Source of the DNA: Ichthyophonus hoferi
Taxonomy: Eukaryota; Opisthokonta; Ichthyosporea; Ichthyophonida; Ichthyophonidae
NCBI GenBank assembly: GCA_002751075.1
Contig: NAOQ01000281.1
Span: forward strand, 35,577 to 75,050
Length of the DNA: 39,474 nt
Direction of reading: 5' to 3'
Of this stretch, positions 1 through 12,300 are shown one piece after another. Numbering within the stretch: the stretch's first letter is position 1; the number at the start of each line of letters is the position of its first letter. The notes under the pieces are model-generated. The model did not search any database, was not told the origin of the DNA, and was given only the letters and a program-made list of their open reading frames with translations. Made by a program: the position numbers and the translations under genes.

Positions 1-14
1 CCCCCCCCCCCCCC
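1..14. repeat. Poly-C run at the window edge
   Basis: Fourteen C residues open the window, directly before the reading frame of the first exon. They could be a real homopolymer or the edge of an assembly gap. As coding sequence they would read as a short proline run. Confidence 0.6.
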
Positions 15-2349
15 TCCCTTGTACCTGGTGGACCACACCCCCATTCTAAGCAGTGATAGGCAAGCCCTAAGAGACTTGCTCATGGTAGGTATTGGTACTG
101 GCGATATGCTGTCTGCTCTGTGAGTTGTATAGGGCCTGTGAGAGAACGATGGGGGCCTGGTAGGGGTGGCATGATAGTACTACTGGGTTATACAGCCTTG
201 TATTGTCCTACTAGTCATACAGATTGGATGTGTTTCTCTTAGACTTGTGCCTGGCCCTATTATCCTATAGTGGCCAGTGAATGTTGACCAGTCATGTCAG
301 GGCAGGTATGAGCTTATTGGTGTTTTAATTCAATAGGCCCCTCGAGTGTAGCCAGTCAGCCTATGCATATTCTAATTTTTGCCCCCTAGGGTTACTGACT
401 TCCTGGCTGTTCAAAGCTACAGCCTCTGACCTCCTTCCCTACCTCACAGGCCTATAGTGAAGCTATAGTAGGGCGTGTTTGTCTGCAGGCGGTACAAACC
501 ATTAAGATGGACACTGGAGATTATGAGAATTGGTATTATTATTTTTTTAAGTAGATAGACTGTTTTATGTCCTAAGGGTAGGGAGGGTAATGTATTGAGG
601 AGAAAGATTGGGGAAAGAGCTATACATTGCCTTGTAATGAAAAAAGAGGGAGTTAATTGACCAGTGATGCTTTATAAGTGACTCTAACTATACTTACATG
701 TATGTGTGTGTGCGAATCAGCTAATTGTAGAGAAAATGTGTATGTAGGTAGGTATCATGTGTTTGTGTCTTATAAGACAAGCTCAAGTGGAAGGGGGAAG
801 TAGTTGTGTCTTTATTGCTACGCCCAATAAGCTGTGTATGAAAACATGGCTGTATGGGAGACCTTAGAGGATTTGGATTGTATAAGGCGGACCGTTTATT
901 GATACTTTCCTGGTAGATTGTTAGAATACCCTTAATGCCAAGATTGTGTGTAAGACAGGTGTTTCTATATAAACATATCCTTAGTCCATCTGATGATTGG
1001 AAGAGGTTGCTAGTTGTGCCATAAACAAATGGATTTTAATAGGCTTAGTCATATCAATAAGATCAGATGAGCAAAACGAAATGTTATCAGGGTAGATATT
1101 AATAATTATGTCAGTATTCAATATATACCCTTCATTTGGACGCCTTTATCTAATGAGTAAGGAACCAGTAACATGGCCCGAGACTAAGCCTGACCCTGTT
1201 TGTTGCTAGGTTACATAAACACTCCTGGGCTGGCCAGGAACGGGACCCATCACATCCTGTGGTAAGCTGCTGTAAACCTGTCATATGTCCTACTTAATTA
1301 TCTGGTAGTTAATTAGTTAATGGGTGGAAAGGTGAACACAGAGAGGCAGTATTGGTGTAGCTGTTGTATTGTTGTGGCCACGGATGTTAGCTCTATGCGA
1401 AATGTACTCCTTGCCTCATTGTCTGTTTATAAAGTTGTTCTTATTATATATTTTTTTATGTTCTTGTTCAGTTTGGGATTGTACTGGAGGTAAGATAGTC
1501 CTGAATCATATAGATCATGGAGATATAGGAGAGTTTAAATAACAGTATCTTTGTGTCATGCTGGAAAGAGTGATGTATAGCAATGATAGTCTAGCTGTGG
1601 GTGAAAGATGACGAAGGTGATGAGAGTCGGCTAAGGGTATGGTCTGTTGATTGGCTATTATGGATCATTGCATTGAGAGCCGGATGACCACTTGAATCTA
1701 TATGCGCCTAGGCAGGATGTGGGTTGTAGTTTCTATCTGAAATGAACCACAGATTAGGCTTTCCATTTTCACATTGGTGTTCAGATGCCGAAATTTGTAG
1801 TTTTGACAGGGTTGTGGGGGTTGCAGCCGCATAGTGCCTGTCAGGTGGCCGAATATATGAAGCTGGGGGATAGTATGTTAGAAGTAGTTGAACTGGATGC
1901 AGTGAACACCCGATGGGGCCGTGTATTACGGTCTAAGTCTGACCTGGTAGATTGTCTACTGCAGGTGGGTAATCATGATGGGTTAGAGCAAGGCTATAGG
2001 GTGTCTAAGGCCTTACCTTTCTGGCAGGGTGTGGTTGCAGCCATAACCATACTGTATTACTGACTATGTATGTTAGGGTCTCTTGTTGGGTTAATGGATA
2101 TTTTTGTCAGTTTAGAAATGAGATGAACCAATATTTTTGCTGTATACACATATAGTATACATATTTAAAATGTTTGATGTGTGTTTATGTGAACTAGATT
2201 AGTCTATTATTGATGTGATTAATAATAATAATTTGAGGTGGCTTAAAGTGTACAAGGGTTGGAAATATGTTGACTCCTAAGCCATTCCCTAGGCACAAAT
2301 TGAAGAGGTGAACAATCTAGTCCGTGAGAAAGGCTTGGACCCCGTCTGA
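1..2349 (+). CDS. Unrecognised multi-exon gene, 3' part (5' end outside window)
   Basis: Five exons join without a phase conflict: up to 84, 450-532, 1210-1261, 1785-1964 and 2293-2349, each bounded by AG and GT. The last ends in TGA after ...REKGLDPV. Exon 1 reads VDHTPILSSDRQALRDLLM; exon 2 begins AYSEAIVGRVCLQ; exon 3 gives HSWAGQERDPSHPV; exon 4 (60 codons) begins MPKFVVLTGLWGLQPH and ends KSDLVDCLLQ; exon 5 is AQIEEVNNLVREKGLDPV. The product reads as a globular, mostly helical protein ending in a short amphipathic helix. I do not recognise the family. No signal peptide or membrane segment lies in the visible part. Phase agreement over four introns and the coding-like composition support a real gene. 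Individual junctions, mainly at exons 2 and 3, could be wrong, and further small exons may lie in the longer introns (533-1209 and 1262-1784). Confidence 0.55.
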
Positions 2350-5229
2350 GCCTCGGCCAGGAGGACATGTCAACGCTTAAAATATTTTCTTGTGGATTTG
2401 ACCTCCCCCACCTAAGAAAAAAGTTTACAGAAGCGTAAAGTTATATGCAGCTTTATATATTTATATCTACACTCACAACTGAGTGGTTACATTGACTCCA
2501 TTTGTACATAAAAGATATTTCATAGGTGTACTAATTATATGTACCAGTTCTATTCACCATAAAAGGCAGAATAAAGAAACTTAAGATATTATGGACTACG
2601 CTAAAGTAAGGTTGTAATGGTAGTCATGGGATAAATGTCATTCCCATTTGTGAAATTTAACTGAAATACTGTGTATCTGAAAATTTTGTATATGGACATA
2701 TTGCAATCGAGTGATGACCTGTTTATTTGTCGTACATAATAGTGTGATAAGCTCTAGTAAATTGCTTTAAGACCGTTGGGCCATGGTTATACTATAGGCT
2801 GTGCATTAAATCAAGCTGGCATGTGAATCGCGGCTTGATACTGGGAAGATCAGCTATCCCAGCTGTAACATATCTACCAGAGTGGCTAATGTTTGGAAAA
2901 CCTCGTCATATTTATAGTCACCTTTTATGACAAATTCCCCTTTCCTCCTGATGTATTATTGCATTACGTTACTTCCCAATAGCAACACTTATGAGGTCCT
3001 ATTAGTATCTTAGATAGATTGCTGGCTCCTATTCTATGGTAGGAATTTATGTAATCTAAAATTTTAGAATTCAAAATGGTTTAATTTCACATGGTTGTTT
3101 GCTTTTTTGATATATATATATATAGATATGAAATAACTTTTTTTTTATAGAAATATGTTAGTTTAAAACTTTATATTAGGCAGGATTTCTTATTTGGGCA
3201 AAATATCCACACACAAAGCATTATTTATAAACTTTTGGTATTGGTATGTATGTTAAGGACTGGAGTCATCCGATCAACTTTACCATCCTTTACTTCTATG
3301 ATCTGTTAATGAAAAGGGAATTACTGATGATCCCTGATACTTAGTTGATACTTAGTTAGACTGCTAATGTGAATCAAGATTTGTCAATGATACCACCAAA
3401 ACATATTGATTGTATTATCTGATCCAATAGTATGGTACAACTGAATTAAGTTGTATGGTTTCTACTAGGTGAGAACTGTGCGTGATGATCCTATATCTGT
3501 GTAGAATATGTATAACTCAATGATAAGAAATGATGACCTAGATTTGGCTAACGGTTGAACGTAAACACTTTATTAAATGTATTTTTTATGTTCAAATACT
3601 ATGATGCTTTTCTCAAACAATTTTGAATTTTCTATTGAATGTCTGACATAATTAAGGTTTATTGTGGTGTAATATATCAACATTAACCATTAATGTACCC
3701 CAAAAAATTGTAAGTAAGAAGAAAACCGGATTGGGAATTAAAAGTCAGATATTGTGTTACAAAACTGTCCTCCTTTAGAGCTTAACACTGATAGTTTTAG
3801 TAGTAAGCCTAGGGCTACCTCTATTGACTTTTGTCGAAATATAAAGATATTTTATATATTCATTTAAAATGCTTTGCATGGCCCATCTATTTTGTTGAAA
3901 CTTTATTTGTTATAATATATGAAAATGATTATAAAAGAAATTTATATCTGCTAATGTTAATGCTAATGCAGGCTTGATAAATTCACTGATACTTTTGCGT
4001 TTGACCTCATAATTGAAGTGAGCTAATTCAAATCACGTTTCACTCGGAAAGTATTGAAGTATCGTCTACTATCGCCTGTTGATCTAGCATTATTGTCCTG
4101 GCGGTGTTGCATCAATAAGGCCAATTTAGTAGAATGAATTCAGCAATTTAAAGGCATTTTTTTCCCCCTTTATGAACCGTTATGTCATTCTAAATAGCTG
4201 AAGCTACACAGTTTGATCTTATTCCTAATTTGGAAAACGCTGGCTAAGATAGTATCGGTTTGTAAAGGATCCTACCCATTTTTAGATCATTACATTCTTA
4301 TTTCGGTTTTAATAAACCTCAAAGCTCTCTTGTCGTATAGAAATATAGTATTTATAATTATTAACTGTTACCAGATCGCTAGCTACAGATGAGTAAGAAG
4401 GTTCGATCGAAGCCCAGATAATAAGTAGATCGATTTTAACCTAGTACGCGGTATGAGTTATTTTACATTCAATGAGGAAATGGGTCAATTCGCGATCTAA
4501 ATGGGGACATAGTAATTAAGTATTGCGATAAGATCAGACCATTCTATTGGGTCTCTGTGACCTAATACGAATACTTATGAGTGGCCCCATTGAAGTTATT
4601 GAAATTAGCAACGTAAAACGAAGTAGAAAAGTCAGTAATAAAGCCCCTGGTCGTTCGCCCCACCGTTCGGCGCGCCCCTGGCTCATACATACGCAATGAT
4701 ATAGCAAAATACAAAGTTCTCATAAGCGCATACAAAAATACTTTGCTTTTAATTGGATATTTGTAATAATCACATCCCCGTTGTAATTAGTCTTTCTGGC
4801 CTTCACATACGACAGTCAGTCTCACTCGTTCAGAGGTCGGAGACCTGCATACTGACACTAGATAGTGAGAATAGTATTTATTTACGTAGTAACATAGCTC
4901 CACTTAATTATCAATCTCATTGTGCGATGTCCATATTTGTATTCAAGCGCATCAAAGCATCTATCCCTTCTGAATTAAAACAGAGATATAATTACTACAG
5001 CCAATTACCTAGAGAGTTGGTTTATGGGCCTTCTATAGAACCTCTATCACAACAATTGAACCTTAAAGACAGATTTGATTAAGAAGCCATCACCAACAAT
5101 GGTCAAAAAATATTAAACACGACCAGTTATACAATTAGAGATCCCGGAAGCTGTGTACAAGTCGATAGAACTGACACAGATTCTGATATAACTAATTCTC
5201 TATAGCTAGATACTATATATTGTTTGCAT
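2350..5229. other. AT-rich sequence with no supported gene
   Basis: This is non-coding-looking sequence downstream of the first gene, with a short TA run near 3,111-3,125. One ATG-initiated frame of 109 codons lies at 4,753-5,082 on the plus strand. It has no recognisable motif, its codon use does not stand out, and no splice sites tie it to other exons. It could be a chance frame or a relic. Confidence 0.5.
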
Positions 5230-6345
5230 TAAGTAGAGACAGGAGCGTTCCCATGACTTATAGTCGTTTAGAAGGAAATAGTATCGAGTAAGAGGAGTTT
5301 AAACGTGTCCCTTTGCTTACACAAAGTTCAGATATAATAAGACATATTTTCATTATTAAACAAGTGAGCAGGACTTGTCTTGGACAAGATGCCTGAGCTA
5401 TGAGTTGTCTAGATCCCAGCACATATGATCTGAAATGGCTTATTACGTGTCGCGGGACCTCGCCCATTGCCTGGTTCAATTTTGATTGACATCTTGGACT
5501 GCTCTTTAGTATCAATAGATTGCACCAACTATTTTTTCAGACTGCGCAAGTAATAGTCATTACTAATAATACTATATGATTATAGCTATAAAAATAAATA
5601 TATAATTTAATTAAATATCCCTGCTTTAACAAATTAATATAGGATAATATATAATTAATCGTCACGTTTCTCCCATGCTAGCAAATGTTGTTTGTGGCTC
5701 ATTAAATAAACTAGATAATTCCCGATGGCATTTAGAAGTGGTTGTCGCATTGCACCCGATGGAAAAAAAAAAAAAAAAACAGAAAACAGTTCACCACCAC
5801 ACTGTGTATTAAACGTTTATGCGCACTCTGCCTCTTGCACTGGCTCTTGCACTGACACTGGTTCTGGCTCTTGCTCCAGCGTCTGACGGCTGGCGGATGA
5901 GGTGACACGTAGGTGTTGCCCAGTTGTGTTGTATGTTTACATTGGTATCACTTTGAAACCGGAAATGTTTATAGTTCAAATGCAGATTTAAAGATAGTGT
6001 GTAGGTGTACAAAATTGAGTCTCCACACGTAGAGATCAATGGATGGATATAAGGTTAAGGTTATGTGTTTTTGGCATTCGTGAATTGTTTGTTGACTTAA
6101 TAGAATTATCAGATTTTGTGATCATGATGAACTATTTAAGCTTTTTCTGCTACCATGTTGGGAATTATAAATAGAGACGGGGAACGTTCCTGAGAAATAT
6201 ATTTGTTTAAAAGGAGAGATAATATTGAATTAAGGTGCGTTTAACGTGACCCTTTGTATACATGTAATATAGATATGCTAAAACACATTTTTATTATTAA
6301 ACAAGTCAGCAGGACTTGTCAGTTTCTTCATCTTAAGATCTGATT
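5230..6345 (+). repeat. Dispersed repeat with A-B-A structure, copy 1
   Basis: A block of about 310 bp (A, about 5,232-5,545) recurs as a shorter, diverged direct repeat (A', about 6,168-6,330) around a ~620-bp unique block (B). A second copy with the same order and orientation lies at 34,388-35,480. Words shared by the A blocks include TTAAACGTG, AGATATGCTA, CAGGACTTGTC and GATCTGAAATGGC. Shared B words include GAGTCTCCACACGTAGAG and GTTCAAATGCAGATTT. B contains a run of 17 A at about 5,763-5,779 and a degenerate 12-bp repeat (CTGGCTCTTGCA, about four units) at 5,829-5,880. No protein is encoded. The layout would fit a small non-autonomous LTR-type element or a partly tandem satellite unit. 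Divergence between copies suggests it is old. Confidence 0.7.
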
Positions 6346-9344
6346 GCTGTAGATAATCTAGCCACTTCTGCTTGTTTTTGAAGTGAAGACTGTCCCTTCA
6401 CCAGCACCGCCTCAGTCTTCCTCCTGTTCCAATGTCATTACTGATCAATTATATTGACATTGGATATTTCTATTCCTAAAATAAATCTAATGTCTGCTAG
6501 ATTCAGAAATCAAATTAAAAATATAATGTTTGTAAATATCTGTTTACATTGTCTATTAGCTTTATTAATTTTATTCAATTCCATAATGACTTACTTATCA
6601 ACCCGTCATATTGTCTTGATTAAGATGGTGTATTGAACTGTTATAGATGAAAAAGTTCAATAGTATGGACAAACCTCACTGTTCAGGTCTTCAAAATACT
6701 GTTATTAACCAATACAGTCAATTCCTTAATTATCTCATAAATTTTATGGCAGATGAGAAAACTATATATAAAATATTAAATTGAGGTATGAAAATAATCA
6801 TTAAATAAAACTGTATAGAACATCGTATAATCAAATATTAAACACCACGTAATACACAAAATCTTACTGGCCACTCCTTATTTTTTTAATGCATTGGCCC
6901 CTTTTTGACTGATTATATAGTAAAATATTGTATATTATATTAAATAATTTTGTTGTAATATATTGACTTTAAAAAAATCAATATTAATTCCAATGCAAAA
7001 ATAGAAAGCTTATTAAGGCCACCTAGTTATTTTACCAGAGGACCAAAACAATTGGCAAGGGGTTTAGCAGGTCTTAGTCAGTTTTAACCAAATATATTGT
7101 TTGCTTCCTATCTATTAAAGGCCTTATACAGACTCTAACAGTGTATTATATGTAATTACATAGGCTTCATTCAACAGTTCATGAATAGCTAGTTTGTGTG
7201 ACCCCTTGGAACTCAAAATGTCATGGTAGTATTTAAGGTTAAATCTTAGCAGTTGAGCTTATTTCAATTCTTATGTCTAGAGCATTTTGGATACTCCATT
7301 TTTTGCATTTCTACTGGGAATCGAAGCTAGTAGGGCTTGTTAGCATATATATATTCTATATTGTTCTGCGTACTTTAGTAGTGAATGCTGATCTCTGCAG
7401 TTGGGCGAAACATTAAAGTGTTATTTGTACTTGACCAAAATTTGATTCCTGATTTAGCACTCGACCTCTAAATAATGATATCAATTGTACTTGAAAGTCA
7501 AAAGACTTAATTTTATCGAGTAGAGTTAGAGGACCTGTTGGATGGTGTTACCTCCGTCTTGCTAAAAAATGCAACAAAGTTCCTCGGCACTTTCTCTGAC
7601 ATGTCACTGGAGTCTTATGATAATATAACTCATGATTTCTTCCGATCACCAGTGGTTTATGTGGCTTTAGTGTAGGTAGGGACTAGCAAGCATCGTTTCT
7701 GATCTAGCTAGGATTTGGCAATAGAATGAGGTATTGTCCTCACCATATTAAGTATAGCACTCTTTATTAAAGCCATAAATTACTCATATCTGGTTCTAAC
7801 TGACTCTCTGGGGTTTATATATATATATATATATATTAGAGTAGTGAGGCAGTGGGCAGGGTTTTTAACATTTTCTTTGCCAATCATAATTAAGTTATTC
7901 CCTTGTTCTCTAATACAATTGTAACAAGTTTCTCATAAACATAGTACCTCTTACTTGGAACTAATTCTGATGCTTCACATCTTCTAGGTAAATCTTTATT
8001 TCAATTTCATTACTTGGTCTGAAACATCTCCATGACTACAAACACCGATCTACTTTGGATTACAAAGGCTTCTCTGTGCTGTCGGGAGCTTCTGCAATGG
8101 TGTACTAAGATTAATGGCTTAACCAATCAAGCTATTACATTATTTGTGAAGCTACGATCACTTCACCATGCCTCTGAATCAGCTACACTAGTATAGACGA
8201 ACCAAAACTAGTGTAGTAGATTACTAGACCCATTACTGCATAAGGCGTGGTACATTACAAAACCCAATATTATTAAAATAAACATCTTACTAGCTATTGA
8301 TGATAACACTGACATAACCAACTCTGAGCATATTTATCTATACCAGGGTATGCCATGTGACAAAGTCCACAATGCCAATACGTCTAACAGCACCAGAAAG
8401 AGGGCTTTTTACAAAACAATTATCACGTATCTCTTCAGCCTTTCATGTACAATATTGAACCCACTTAGAGATTGATCATATTGCTTTCTGTTTTATTATT
8501 TCAATTTTCTGCATTGTTCTAAGGGTTATGAACTTCCTCGAACAGACCAAGAGGCATTTATTCCAATATATTTAAAATGCTGATTATATTGTCATAGTAT
8601 ACTGCTTTATGATATCGCATTATTTTTTTAACTTATTTTTTATTCTAAACGGTGCATTGTCCAAACTTAACGAGTAAAAAAAACAGCATGATATGCTACA
8701 ACCTACAGAGAATTTTGAAATGTAATTTGAAATACTTGACTAATCTAGAAATAAGGCATTGGCCTGCAGTTTAGACCTATCGAAAGATCAATAATACAAT
8801 TTGATTGTCTTTAGTATTTATGAAAGACAAATCCTTGAGGTGATGACTTAGTGATTGTTTCCAGATCCAAGCTCACATTGAAGACCCAAAGTTGGACTTG
8901 CTAAGCAATACAATTTGAGCATCTTGCTTTTGGAGGCTCAAAATCCATAAATAGAAGTCTCTCCCACCACAGGTAATAAATTGCATAAAACCTAAAATAC
9001 ATTAAGCCAAACCATATATTATAGGTACCCCCATATTATCCTGATTGTTATATACCATGCCTTGAAAATCAAGAATACCCAATTATATATATCACAACTA
9101 TATAAATATATAAAATAGTAACTACTTATAGCACAAAACAAAGCCATAAAAGGGCTACAAGTACAATAACCTTGAAGTATAGCACCTAAGACCTAAACAA
9201 AAAAATGACAACATACCATTAAAGTTGGGTGTTGATAAGGACACCCTTCTTACCTCTATATGGAAATGCATAGAAAGACAATTTCAAGCATATTTACGCC
9301 TAGCTCTATCCAATGACCATACTAGTATCCATGTCCACGAGATA
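6346..9344. other. AT-rich sequence with no supported gene
   Basis: No gene is supported here. It contains a TA microsatellite (about 7,815-7,837), a perfect 10-bp inverted repeat (8,183-8,216), and a few open stretches without ATG or splice context, such as 7,511-7,675 on the plus strand (54 codons). The last few hundred bases are the downstream flank of the minus-strand gene that ends at 9,345. Confidence 0.5.
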
Positions 9345-12300
9345 CTATTTTGCTGATCGTTTACCCCGTCGCTTTCGCTTACCAGGTACATTGGGTGCAG
9401 GGTTGTTTTGTACAGGTGCAGGGATTGCAGGTGGAACATTGGTTTCAGCTAATCCTTGTCTTGAGCGTCTACGAAGTACCCTAGCTACTGTAGCAGTCAC
9501 AGGGACCTTTTTGCGTCGTCGATTTCTAGTTGCACTGCGTAGTCGTTTGGCCAATGATTGTGGCTGGGCCATTTTTCGAGCCTCTAGAGTTGATTGATCT
9601 GCAATTATCATGGATGTATCTGTGTCCAATGGATTGAGCTCTTGGTTAACTGTTGAGGGAACTGGTGAGGCATGTTCAAGTTGTGAAGACCTGTTACTTG
9701 ATTCAGGTAACTGATTCCTGTCTGAAAGGATCAATTGTTGGCTATCATTTTGTACTGCTTCATGATGCTCCTCTATAGGACTGCTATCTGGCTGTTCACT
9801 GGTTGCTAGGGATGGCTGGTCTGTGAATTTATTATCCTCCATGTCCACCACAATCTCATTTATGTTTGCCACAAGGCTAGCAGGGGCACGGTCCATAGTA
9901 AGAGAGGGCGTGTTTTGATGTGGTTTAGCATCCAACACATCCGGTAAAACCGAACAGCTGTCTTGCAGTATTTTAGAGTTTGATGTTGGGATTATATGAG
10001 CCCTGATCACAGATGAGGGGCTAGTGACCGGATCTGTACTAGTGCCAATAGTAGCCTGTTCCCTCTCTAGGGGTACAGTAGGCACAATAGTATTCTCGGC
10101 TGGCTGTACAGAAACTGTCTGTGCTAGAATTATCTGCACAGTTTCTTTAGACTGGGTATCTATTACTCCATCTATGACACGCTTATCCGACTTGTTGTTC
10201 TTGGTGTCCCTTTTTTTGTTCGGTGTGCATGGTTCACTACTATCACCACATGTCCGTTTTGGTGAGGTGTTTTCTGTAATTGGAATGAAGCCATTGGTTT
10301 CTATTGATTCCTTTTCATGTTCGCTAGGTTTTATGTTCTCTAAACTCACATTATCATTATCTCTTACACTCTCACTTTGGTTGGTTCCCAAATCTATGCT
10401 GGAGGAGACTTGATGCACAAGTTCCCCTTTAGAAGAACTGGGCATGCCAATCTGTACGGAGTCAGAGACAGGTGGTCCTTGTATAGATATCTCCTGATTA
10501 GCAACAGGAGAAAGAGAGAGCACTTTGCTGTTCCCTGGATCCCCAATTGTCTTAGGAGTTGATGAGAGGGTCTGTTGATGTGACACTAACTCGGATGCGT
10601 GCATAGTTTGAACTTTGATTATCTGCTTACCCCCATTATCCAGGAAAGGGAACATGTGGTGTTGTTGGGCAGCCGTCAGCCGCCTGTAGCGACATGCTTG
10701 GTAAGTGTCTACTGAAGTCAGCAACTCGTGCATGTACTTGTCTGATAGGATTTTAGCCTCTTTTATGTATTGCTGATAGTCAGAGGCTCCCATGATCTGA
10801 TACTCCCATTGCCAGGCCTGGGCAATCACCACCCCATAGAGCATGCATGACAGAAGCTGTTATGGGAAAGGCCTTGTTAGAGGTGTGTACGCCAATCGCA
10901 TAAAGCCTAGGGCTCAGAACCTACCATAGCACTGTCATGACTATCTAGGGTGAGTGAAGGAGATGATATTTGAGTGGAGGAAATAATAATTGAGTAAAGT
11001 GTAAGCAATGGAAGGGAACATGATAAAACCATTTTTATTAGTTTATTAGAATGATTAATATCAAAGGTAAAGCATGAAAAGGGATATTGTTTTGATATAC
11101 ACTAAATGAGAATATTAGCCAAATAAACATGGAAGGCCGTTGTCAAATAAAATCGACATATAGTAAACTTGATGGTATATGAAGCCTACGTGGCTCTCAA
11201 AGCAGAGGATTAATGCATTTTCAATGAAGTGGACAGATTTTGACCAGGAATGAACCCCATTCGGAAGGCTAAATATGGTGCCAGGATAGAAAACTAGGTC
11301 TAATTCATTACCACTAATTCATTACCAATGTTGACGTTGCCAGCTATGGAAAAAATAAACAAAAAGTGATCACATACAAGTTGTGATTAATATCAGTACT
11401 AAAAAGAAAATTTGCTCGTTCTTCCCAATAGACAAGCCAGTATGACTATTATTATTTTCTGGAATCTTTCAAATTGGTTTCATACTTTTAAAAACCAGTA
11501 CAGGAGTGTTTTCTCATCGTTAAAGTGTATCGTGTATAACAAGATAGTACCGAAAGAAATATATTCATGTATAAAAATACATGGCTATAGGTTATGATAG
11601 AAGATATGCTAGACAAGCGGAAATGATGTATACTTATTACGGTATACATAGGCATTTATGAGAAAATATGCTTACACATACCTTGCCCATACGCAGGGGA
11701 AATGCCCACATGGACGAGCATTGCTCGGCTGTGTAACTACGGAGCACACCGTCCTGGATACCTAGGCCCAAGATACCTACCAGTCCACGCACTGTAGTCA
11801 GGTCCCGCCCCGCCATATGACTGGGCCATACATGCTGGGCAAGGTCTGCAACAGAGCCACAAGTTTGTAGCTGGAACCCAGTACATTCTAGCAGAGTCTT
11901 AGCATAACTATTGGGGCGCACACCAAACTTCCAAATGGTGGGGCTTCTCAACACAGCTGATAATGTTGGTAGCGCCTGCTCCAGCACATCAATAGGCTCT
12001 GGGGAAACTGCATGTAGAAGGTGAAACACCAGCACCTGGGACTGCAGCCACATGCCTTCACTGCCTTCCACGTTAGCAGGCCTAGAGGCCATCTCCTGTT
12101 CAGGTAGTAAAGGCACACTAAGCACCAGGACGGCAGGTGTCTGGCTATTCTGGCCTGTACCAAATACATGGATGGCCAAGGTCTCTAACTGCATATCCAC
12201 CACCTTCTCCTTCACCCATCTGCCCCCAGCCACCCTCAGTGTCTGATTTACAAATGCATGTATACCAGCCCATTGCCAAAAAAACAGTTAAGTAGGTTGC

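Noticed and set aside
4753-5082. A 109-codon plus-strand frame
   Set aside because: It is long for this composition but has no motif, no splice context and no recognisable family; chance or relic cannot be excluded.
7511-7675. A 54-codon open stretch (VELEDLLDGVTSVLLKN...)
   Set aside because: It has no ATG and no convincing splice sites around it.
10024-10562. Plus-strand frames inside 9,345-10,856
   Set aside because: They are antisense to the long last exon of the exonuclease-like gene.
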